Of a DNA stretch of 41,948 nt, positions 35,738 through 41,948 are shown piece by piece. The stretch spans positions 1 to 41,948 of the forward strand of contig CAJJDF010000025.1 in assembly GCA_905182785.1 (NCBI GenBank). Direction: 5' to 3'. A program made the translations under genes and the position numbers. The stretch is from an uncultured Flavobacteriales bacterium (GTDB taxonomy: Bacteria > Bacteroidota > Bacteroidia > Flavobacteriales_D > CAJJDF01). The notes below the pieces were generated by a model, which worked only from the letters and a program-made list of their open reading frames with translations, made no database searches and had not been told where the DNA came from. Every line of letters begins with the position of its first letter. Positions within the stretch are counted from its first letter, which is position 1.

Positions 35738-38458
35738 ATGGACAATTTTTCTTTTCTAAGTAATGGTGATGTGAACGCATTTGAAGACCTTTACAAGAAA
35801 TACAAACAAGACCCTTCTACTGTTGATGAGGGATGGGCAAGGTTTTTTGAAGGGTTTGACTTTCAAAAAGCAAACTATGAAGAGGATGGAGGTGCAGTCT
35901 CCGAAAATTTGCACAAAGAATTTAAAGTTCTTAACCTCATAAATGAATACCGCCACAGAGGGCATTTATTTACCAAAACAAATCCAGTAAGAGAAAGAAG
36001 AAAGTATTCTCCTACTCTTGATATAGAAAACTACGGATTATCTGATAGCGACAGAGGAGTTGTCTATGAAGCAGGGAATGAAATTGGAATTGGCGCAGCT
36101 ACTCTTAAACAAATCATTGACCATTTAGAATTAACTTACTGCCAATCTATAGGGATTGAGTACATGTATATTCGTGCTCAAAAAAGATTAGATTGGATAA
36201 GAAACAAAATTGAAATCACCAATAGAATTCAATTTACTAAGGACGAAAAAAAACATATTCTTCATAAATTAAATCAATCCTCAGAATTCGAAAATTTCCT
36301 TCAAAAGAAATTTGTAGGGCAAAAAAGGTTTTCAATTGAAGGAGGAGAGTCATTAATTCCAGCTTTGGATGCGCTAATCGAAAGAGGTGCAGAAATGGGA
36401 GTGAAAGAATTTATAATGGGAATGGCTCACAGAGGAAGACTGAATGTGTTGGCAAATATTTTCAACAAACCAATGGAGAAAATCTTCAGTGAGTTTGAAG
36501 GAATTGAATATGAAGATGAAAATTTTAGTGGAGACGTAAAATACCACCTAGGTTGGTCTTGCGACATGAAAACGGATAAAGGTCATGACATTCATTTAAC
36601 ACTTTCCCCAAATCCATCTCACCTTGAGGCAGTAGCGCCAGTTGTACAGGGAATTACAAGGGGGAAAATTGACAAATACCTAAAAGACGAAAGTAAAATT
36701 GTGCCCATTATAATACATGGAGATGCTGCAATCGCAGGACAAGGCATTGTATATGAAATGCTGCAAATGGCACAGTTGGATGGATACAGAACTGGAGGAA
36801 CCGTTCATATTGTAATCAATAACCAAGTAGGATTTACAACTAATTATTTAGATGCAAGGTCGAGTACTTATTGTACCGATATTGCAAAAACAACTTTAGC
36901 TCCAGTTTTCCATGTAAATGGAGATGATGTAGAAGCTGTAGTTCAAGCTATGACAATTGCCTTAGAATACAGACAAACATTTAAAAGAGATGTGTTTGTA
37001 GATTTATTATGCTACCGTAAATATGGACATAACGAGGGTGATGAGCCTAAATTTACTCAGCCTAAATTATATAAAGCGATTTCTAAACACCCAAATCCTA
37101 GAGAGATTTATTTGGATAAGTTGATTGCTGATAAAGTAATTTCTGAGGAAGAAGGGAAAGAGTTAAAAGACAATTTTCATAGAGTATTGGAAGATGACTT
37201 TGGCAAAGCAAAACAGATAGAAAAAGCTTCAGTAAAACACTTTCTGAATAGAACTTGGAAAAAATTTAAGCATGCTGAAGAAGAAGATATATTTATATCT
37301 GCTAAAACTCAATTAGCAAAGAAGAAACTATTAGAATTAGGAGATAAACTTTCTACACTTCCCGAAGGGAAAAAGTATTTTAGAAAGATTGTGAAACTAA
37401 TGAAAGATAGACAAGACGCAATAGAAGGAGATAGATTAGATTGGGGAAGTGCAGAAATGTTAGCGTATGCTTCTTTGCTTGACGAAGGGCATCCAGTTCG
37501 TATTTCTGGACAAGATGTAGAAAGAGGAACTTTCTCTCACAGACATGCAGTTGTAATCACTGAAGACGCAGAGGAAGAGGTAATTACATTAAATCACTTA
37601 AGCAATAAGCAAGGTAAATTTTCAATCTACAATTCCTTATTGTCAGAATACGGAGTCTTAGGATTTGAATATGGATATTCGTTTGCAATGCCAGAAGGAC
37701 TAACTATTTGGGAGGCACAATTTGGAGATTTCTTTAACGGAGCTCAAATTATGATTGATCAATTTATTGTAGCTGCCGAAGAAAAATGGGGAGTAAGTAA
37801 CGGGTTAGTTATGTTATTACCCCACGGATACGAAGACATGGGAAGTGAGCACTCAAGTGGAAGAATGGAAAGATTCTTACAACAATGTGCGGATAATAAT
37901 ATTCAAATAGTAAATTGTACTACACCGGCCAATCACTATCATTTGTTGAGAAGGCAGATTAAAAGAGACTTCAGAAAACCATTAATTGCTTTCACACCAA
38001 AGAAATTACTAAGGTACCCTAAAGCTATTTCTACTTTAGACGAATTGGCAAAAGGAAGTTTCCAAGAAGTAATGGACGATCCAACTGTGGATGCTAAGAA
38101 AGTGAAGACGGTAGCGTTATGTTCAGGAAAAATCTATTATGATGTATTAGAACAAAAAGAATTACAAGGAAAAGGAGATCATGTTGCTTTGGTAAGGTTA
38201 GAGCAAATATACCCATTTCCAGAAGCTCAAATAGAAGAGATTATAAAGAAATACGGAGAGGATAAGAATTATGTTTGGTTACAAGAAGAGCCAGAAAACA
38301 TGGGAGCCTGGACTTTTATAATGAAGAAAACAAGAGAGTATAAAGTAAGATTTGATGTTGTATCAAGACCAGAATCAGGTTCGCCAGCAAGTGGATCACC
38401 AATTTCTTCTAAATTGAGACATCAAACATTGATTACTAAGTTATTTGAAACTAAGTAA
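35738..38458 (+). CDS. sucA: 2-oxoglutarate dehydrogenase E1 component
   Basis: The 906-residue thiamine-diphosphate enzyme decarboxylates 2-oxoglutarate in the TCA cycle and passes the succinyl group to E2. Visible signatures are the N-terminal E2-binding helix region (SFLSNGDVNAFEDLYKKY), GMAHRGRLNVLANIFNKP, SPNPSHLEAVAPVVQG, HGDAAIAGQGIVYE with the TPP site, the NNQVGFTT loop and the C-terminal GSEHSSGRMERFLQ. Length is close to the 930 residues of the E. coli enzyme. sucB follows after 66 bases; the shared E3 (lpd) is not present here. Confidence 0.97.
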   Translation: MDNFSFLSNGDVNAFEDLYKKYKQDPSTVDEGWARFFEGFDFQKANYEEDGGAVSENLHKEFKVLNLINEYRHRGHLFTKTNPVRERRKYSPTLDIENYGLSDSDRGVVYEAGNEIGIGAATLKQIIDHLELTYCQSIGIEYMYIRAQKRLDWIRNKIEITNRIQFTKDEKKHILHKLNQSSEFENFLQKKFVGQKRFSIEGGESLIPALDALIERGAEMGVKEFIMGMAHRGRLNVLANIFNKPMEKIFSEFEGIEYEDENFSGDVKYHLGWSCDMKTDKGHDIHLTLSPNPSHLEAVAPVVQGITRGKIDKYLKDESKIVPIIIHGDAAIAGQGIVYEMLQMAQLDGYRTGGTVHIVINNQVGFTTNYLDARSSTYCTDIAKTTLAPVFHVNGDDVEAVVQAMTIALEYRQTFKRDVFVDLLCYRKYGHNEGDEPKFTQPKLYKAISKHPNPREIYLDKLIADKVISEEEGKELKDNFHRVLEDDFGKAKQIEKASVKHFLNRTWKKFKHAEEEDIFISAKTQLAKKKLLELGDKLSTLPEGKKYFRKIVKLMKDRQDAIEGDRLDWGSAEMLAYASLLDEGHPVRISGQDVERGTFSHRHAVVITEDAEEEVITLNHLSNKQGKFSIYNSLLSEYGVLGFEYGYSFAMPEGLTIWEAQFGDFFNGAQIMIDQFIVAAEEKWGVSNGLVMLLPHGYEDMGSEHSSGRMERFLQQCADNNIQIVNCTTPANHYHLLRRQIKRDFRKPLIAFTPKKLLRYPKAISTLDELAKGSFQEVMDDPTVDAKKVKTVALCSGKIYYDVLEQKELQGKGDHVALVRLEQIYPFPEAQIEEIIKKYGEDKNYVWLQEEPENMGAWTFIMKKTREYKVRFDVVSRPESGSPASGSPISSKLRHQTLITKLFETK

Positions 38459-38524
38459 AGTATAAAACACTAAGTCAACCTGAACCTGATTGAGGAGGAC
38501 AATGAAGGATTAAAATAAAGAATT

Positions 38525-39763
38525 ATGTTAGAAATGAAAGTGCCTTCACCAGGCGAATCGATATCAGAAGTAGAAATTGCAGAGTGGTTAGTAGAAACTG
38601 GCGACTGGGTAGAAAAAGATCAAGCAATTGCTGAGGTAGACTCAGACAAAGCTACACTTGAACTACCAGCAGAAGAAGCAGGAATTATTACGTTAATGGC
38701 AGAAGAAGGAGATGCTGTTGCAGTTGGTGCAGTTGTATGCTTGATAGATACAGAAGCTAAAAGACCTGCAAGTGCAAACAAGCCTAAAGAAGAAGAGAAA
38801 AAAGAAGAAGTTCTAAATCCAAATCCAAACCCTGTAGCTGTAAAAACAGCTCCAGTAGCAAAAGAGACGTATGCAAAAGACGTTCCTTCGGTTTCTGCAA
38901 AGAAAATGATGGATGAAAATGGAGTTTCTAAAGTTCAAGGCACTGGAAAAGATGGAAGAGTATTGAAACAAGACGTGGTAAATGCTATGGCAGCAGGATT
39001 TTCGCCAGAAGCAACAAGCGGATGGGGAGGAACAAGAGGTACAGAAAGAGTAAAAATGAGTATGCTACGAAGAAAAGTAGCAGAAAGACTGGTAGCTGTG
39101 AAGAATGAAACAGCAATGTTGACTACTTTTAATGAAGTAGACATGAAACCAATCATGGACATTAGAGCCAAATATAAAATGAAATTTAAAGAACAATTAG
39201 GGGTGAATCTAGGATTCATGTCGTTCTTTACCAAAGCAGTTACAGAAGCATTAAATCATTTTCCTGCAGTAAATGGAATGATAGATGGAAAAGAAATGAT
39301 TGTGCATAATTATGCAGATATTGGTATTGCAGTATCATCTCCAAAAGGGTTGATGGTACCAGTAGTAAGAAATGCCGAAAGAATGAGTTTGGCAGAGATT
39401 GAAGCAGAAATTAAGCGATTAGCAATAAAAGCAAGAGACGGAAAAATCTCTATTGACGAAATGCAAGGAGGAACATTTACCATTACAAATGGAGGAGTGT
39501 TTGGATCTATGCTTTCTACACCAATAATAAACCCACCACAATCGGCTATTTTGGGAATGCACAACATTGTAGAAAGAGCAATGGTAGTGGATAGAGAAAT
39601 AGTAATAAGACCAATTATGTACGTAGCACTTTCTTATGACCACAGAATTATTGACGGAAAAGAATCAGTAGGATTCTTGGTAAAAGTAAAAGAAATGCTT
39701 GAAAATCCAGAGAGAATGCTGTTTGGAGCTAAAGACCCAGTTGAGGTTTTGTTGGGATTGTAA
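38525..39763 (+). CDS. sucB: 2-oxoglutarate dehydrogenase E2 (dihydrolipoyl succinyltransferase)
   Basis: The 412-residue protein has an N-terminal lipoyl domain with the lipoylated Lys42 in [17 protein letters not shown], an Ala/Pro/Lys-rich linker, an E1/E3-binding domain (about 125-165: [12 protein letters not shown]...[13 protein letters not shown]) and a C-terminal catalytic domain. The active-site His373 and Asp377 lie in [12 protein letters not shown]. It transfers the succinyl group to CoA. It forms an operon with sucA and ends at a strong terminator. The GAGGAGG site at 38492-38498 is too far from its ATG to act directly. Confidence 0.96.
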   Translation: MLEMKVPSPGESISEVEIAEWLVETGDWVEKDQAIAEVDSDKATLELPAEEAGIITLMAEEGDAVAVGAVVCLIDTEAKRPASANKPKEEEKKEEVLNPNPNPVAVKTAPVAKETYAKDVPSVSAKKMMDENGVSKVQGTGKDGRVLKQDVVNAMAAGFSPEATSGWGGTRGTERVKMSMLRRKVAERLVAVKNETAMLTTFNEVDMKPIMDIRAKYKMKFKEQLGVNLGFMSFFTKAVTEALNHFPAVNGMIDGKEMIVHNYADIGIAVSSPKGLMVPVVRNAERMSLAEIEAEIKRLAIKARDGKISIDEMQGGTFTITNGGVFGSMLSTPIINPPQSAILGMHNIVERAMVVDREIVIRPIMYVALSYDHRIIDGKESVGFLVKVKEMLENPERMLFGAKDPVEVLLGL

Positions 39764-39780
39764 ACACAAATAAGTATACA

Positions 39781-39814
39781 AAAAAGCGTTCTTAATTTCT
39801 TAAGAACGCTTTTT
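39781..39814 (+). terminator. Rho-independent terminator after sucB
   Basis: A 15-bp perfect stem (39781-39795 with 39800-39814, core AGCGTTCTTA) and a 4-base loop TTTC end in a T-run. It begins 18 bases after the sucB stop. Confidence 0.9.
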
Positions 39815-39905
39815 GTTTGGAGTTTTTTAGCTACTTTTTTAATCTTTATTGGTATTAAAAGAAAGATTACAGTTTGAGGTCGGCACTTTTTTTACTTGCT
39901 TTATA

Positions 39906-40310
39906 TTAGCTGTTAGTTGACTTAAAATCAAAACTATGTACGAAGCTGATACTCAATGTGTGGTTGTTTTCTAGTCTAATATTATCACTTTTAGTAAATA
40001 TTGATTCATATAACCTATCGATACTGTTATTTGTTTATTAAATTGATTATCCAAACCCTAAATAACCCCAATTTTGGTCAAAATAATGAGAGCTGGCGCT
40101 CTTTCCTGTATTAATAAATACTTCCTCAAAAGCTGCTAAATAGAATGTTTTACTTATTATCTTTTTATGGTTAAGAGGAACTGTTAAAACAAAAGATACC
40201 GGAGTCTATTTCTAAATTTAAAATCAGAATTAGTTTCTATGAAACTTTGTTCTAGCCTTTATCTATCGGTTAATTTAAATCTACCAACAGTATTTTTTAG
40301 AATAATTTAT
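39906..40310 (-). pseudogene. Decayed DUF2490 outer-membrane beta-barrel gene (C-terminal part)
   Basis: No intact frame exists, but joining minus-strand frames gives a clear DUF2490-like C-terminus. In order: KLTDR, an in-frame stop at about 40274, RLEQSFIETNSDFKFRNRLR; a frameshift near 40187 to LTVPLNHKK and FEEVFINTG...FDQNWGYLGFG; another near 40048 to QFNKQITVSIGYMNQYL; and another near 39985 to SDNIRLENNHTLSISFVHSFDF, ending at a stop at 39906. The RLEQ, FDQN, GYMNQ and NNHTL pieces match the family pattern. At least three frameshifts and one or more internal stops show it is dead. About 135 codons of roughly 230 remain; the N-terminal half is missing. Confidence 0.72.
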
Positions 40311-40314
40311 TTCA

Positions 40315-40527
40315 AAGGGTCAGTGCTTAGTCGCTTTTGCCAATTCTTTGTTTGCCATAAGGAAAAATGAAAGCATCAACTATGAAATTGGGCATTGATA
40401 CACCTAAATTTATCATTGAAAGTTATGCTACCATTGTGGCTCCATTAATTTTTGCTTATTTGCTAAAACTTTAAGGAGCAAAATGATTTTTGAATACTAT
40501 TTTTTATTAATATTAACCATAATTTAA
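40315..40527 (+). pseudogene. Short ORF remnants, possibly a decayed two-gene set
   Basis: An ATG ORF at 40367-40474 encodes 35 residues ending with a hydrophobic helix (SYATIVAPLIFAYLLKL); a TAAGGA site precedes it. Upstream, another frame from 40315 reads LVAFANSLFAIRKNESINYEIG and would join it by one frameshift. Its stop overlaps an AAGGAG site followed by a second tiny ORF (40483-40527; MIFEYYFLLILTII). This looks like the end of one gene and the start of a second, both truncated. I do not recognise the family. Real small membrane proteins are an alternative. Confidence 0.35.
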
Positions 40528-40549
40528 AACCACACAAACGTTTTCCTTA

Positions 40550-40873
40550 ATGAAAAGAGTAATAGCAGATTATATTAAAATTTCAGAAGAAATTCTTCAG
40601 AAATTAGTAGAAAAATATCCAATGGGATATAAAAAAAGAGACATAGTAACGTTTACAAATGCTAAAGGTCAAAAAGTGGAAGCAGTTGAACTAAGAACAG
40701 AAGACACTATTTATTTGGTAAAAGTAAGTGCAATGTTGGTCGATAAAATGGACGATTACGAAATAGAGGAAGAAGAGGACGATTTTGTAGACGAGGGATC
40801 TTCTGACGATTTGGAAGGAATTGAGCACGAAGAAGAAGAGGATAAAAGCTTTGCAGACGACAAAGAAGACTAG
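40550..40873 (+). CDS. Small conserved-looking protein with acidic tail
   Basis: The 107-residue protein has a folded-looking first half (VIADYIKISEEILQKLVEKYP, then FTNAKGQKVEAVELRTEDTIYLVKVSAMLV, probably beta strands) and a strongly acidic C-terminal tail from about residue 70, made largely of Glu and Asp. I do not recognise a named domain. Such acidic-tailed small proteins occur in Bacteroidota. It is followed after 55 bases by the LD-carboxypeptidase gene and may be cotranscribed with it. The function is unknown. Confidence 0.7.
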   Translation: MKRVIADYIKISEEILQKLVEKYPMGYKKRDIVTFTNAKGQKVEAVELRTEDTIYLVKVSAMLVDKMDDYEIEEEEDDFVDEGSSDDLEGIEHEEEEDKSFADDKED

Positions 40874-40928
40874 TGTTTCTTGTGCTATTTCTGAGGAAAT
40901 TTTTATCTTACAGAAATTTTAAGATTAC

Positions 40929-41744
40929 ATGAGACCATCTGGATTAAAAAAAAGCGACAAAATAATTATACTTTCTCCCTCTGGAAAAGTAGAGGAAGAA
41001 AGTATACGATTAGCGTGTAAAAAACTTGAAGCATGGGGACTAAATGTACAATTTGGTTCTCACGCTTTTGATGTATATAATAAGCTGGCAGGAAAAGACG
41101 AAGACAGAATTAGCGATTTACAACTTGCCTTGGATGATGAATCAATCAAAGCTATTTTTTGTTCTCGTGGAGGATATGGTTTGGTGAGAATTATAGATTC
41201 AATAGACTTTTCTGCTTTCAAAATCAATCCAAAATGGATTATAGGCTTTAGTGATGTTACAGTCTTGCACAATCACATTAATTTAATGAACATTGCAACT
41301 ATTCACGGGCCAATGCCTAATAGTTTTAAGTCTACCCTAGAAACTGCAATGAACTCGCTTAAAAGTGCTCTTTTTGATAAAAATTATCAATTGGCTAATC
41401 CATTTTTAGGAGAAGAAATTGTAGGAGGAAACCTAGCAATAGTCTATAGCCTATTAGGAACCAATTCTGATATTGATACCAAAGGAAAAGTATTGTTGCT
41501 GGAAGACATAGGGGAATATACCTACAACATAGATAGAATGATTTTTGCGCTTAAAAAAGCTGGAAAATTTGAAGGAATCAAAGGGTTATTAGTTGGTCAA
41601 TTTTCTGGAATAAAGAAGGATGGCTTTGGATTTTCTGTCCAAGAAATAATAGAAAACTGTATTGCTGAGTATGATTTTCCTATTCATTATGATATTCCTG
41701 TAGGGCATGTATACGATAATAGGGCAGTTGTTTTAGGCTCATAA
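40929..41744 (+). CDS. S66-family LD-carboxypeptidase, short C-terminus
   Basis: The 271-residue protein has the S66 motifs FCSRGGYGLVRI, the nucleophile serine in WIIGFSDVTVLHNH, the Glu in LLLEDIGEYTYNIDRM and the His in PVGHVYDNRAVVLGS. The family cleaves the terminal D-alanine from murein tetrapeptides during cell-wall recycling in the cytoplasm. It stops directly after VVLGS, whereas I expect about 15-25 more residues forming a last strand. The catalytic residues are all present, so activity is plausible. A hairpin follows the stop at once. Confidence 0.87.
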   Translation: MRPSGLKKSDKIIILSPSGKVEEESIRLACKKLEAWGLNVQFGSHAFDVYNKLAGKDEDRISDLQLALDDESIKAIFCSRGGYGLVRIIDSIDFSAFKINPKWIIGFSDVTVLHNHINLMNIATIHGPMPNSFKSTLETAMNSLKSALFDKNYQLANPFLGEEIVGGNLAIVYSLLGTNSDIDTKGKVLLLEDIGEYTYNIDRMIFALKKAGKFEGIKGLLVGQFSGIKKDGFGFSVQEIIENCIAEYDFPIHYDIPVGHVYDNRAVVLGS

Positions 41745-41774
41745 AAAAAGTCAACTCCAAAAGAAGTTGACTTT
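41745..41774. terminator. Hairpin terminator between LD-carboxypeptidase and the Omp28-like gene
   Basis: AAAGTCAACT (41747-41756) pairs with AGTTGACTTT (41765-41774) across an 8-base loop. On the minus strand the stem is followed by a run of T, so it best serves the convergent Omp28-like gene; on the plus strand the T-run is short. Confidence 0.7.
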
Positions 41775-41797
41775 AAATGCCTAATTTAATCCAATTC

Positions 41798-41948
41798 TTA
41801 TAATTTTGCCTTTACAGCCTGCATGACTTCTTTAGTCCTGTTGTTGTAAACAAATGCAACTACTTCTAGGTGATTAGTTCTCCAAGATGAATTAGTAATT
41901 TCAAAACTAGAACCTTCAATTATTTTGTCACCAATTGTAGCTCCACCT
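41798..41948 (-). CDS. Omp28-like protein, C-terminal end only
   Basis: The last 49 codons of a minus-strand gene are present, with the stop at 41798-41800 and the rest beyond the right edge. The readable sequence has SSWRTNHLEVVAFVYN and RTKEVMQAVKAKL. The VVAFVYN..TKEVMQA pattern is typical of the C-terminus of Omp28-related outer-membrane proteins of Bacteroidota, which are secreted lipoproteins of unknown function. The call rests on this short tail only. Confidence 0.6.
   Translation of the reverse strand, partial: GGATIGDKIIEGSSFEITNSSWRTNHLEVVAFVYNNRTKEVMQAVKAKL

Noticed and set aside
38935-39643. Several minus-strand ORFs within sucB
   Set aside because: All overlap the conserved linker and catalytic domain of the E2 protein and have no family features or start signals.

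Overview
The window is a chromosomal segment of a Bacteroidota bacterium, most likely a member of the Flavobacteriales. It is AT-rich, has few strong Shine-Dalgarno sites, shows TAnnTTTG-type promoter boxes, and carries type IX secretion/gliding genes (gldJ, porU, porV, a porP/sprF relative) together with Bacteroidota-style housekeeping genes. No tRNA, rRNA, CRISPR array, insertion sequence or phage gene was found.

Layout. (1) 1-5276, minus strand: an M42 aminopeptidase (cut by the left edge), murF, gldJ and a porP/sprF-family gene; a strong hairpin separates gldJ from murF. (2) 5502-13352, plus strand: porU and porV of the type IX secretion attachment complex, then ispF, a class I aldolase (fbaB type) and accD, closed by a bidirectional terminator. 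(3) 13405-19330, minus strand: a TPR membrane protein, a three-gene set made of a barrel-less TonB-plug protein, an ECF sigma factor and an anti-sigma-like TPR protein, an alpha/beta hydrolase, and an MsbA-type ABC exporter. (4) 19452-21030, plus strand: rbfA and a LolC/E-like permease. (5) 21041-32673: a surface-polysaccharide locus with a flippase, two O-antigen ligase/polymerase-like proteins, three glycosyltransferases, an acyltransferase, a UDP-GlcNAc 2-epimerase, a DegT-type aminotransferase and two FemAB/GNAT-like proteins, one of them on the opposite strand. A propeller-type LytS-family histidine kinase (32670-35621) overlaps the last gene of the locus. (6) 35738-39763: sucA and sucB. 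(7) 39815-40549: a 735-base decayed stretch holding a frameshifted DUF2490 remnant and short ORF fragments. (8) 40550-41948: a small acidic protein, an LD-carboxypeptidase with a short C-terminus, and the end of an Omp28-like protein.

How they work together. PorU, PorV, GldJ and the PorP/SprF protein serve secretion and surface attachment of proteins carrying C-terminal sorting domains. The polysaccharide locus probably builds the surface glycan, which in some Bacteroidota also anchors type IX cargo. No initiating sugar-phosphate transferase and no Wza/Wzc export genes are present, so the locus depends on genes elsewhere.

Most worth following up: the plug/ECF sigma/anti-sigma-like set (a possible surface-sensing pathway without a TonB barrel), the orphan kinase fused by overlap to the glycan locus, and the decayed DUF2490 gene. 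I did not find a clear-cut, entirely new system; these are the best candidates.
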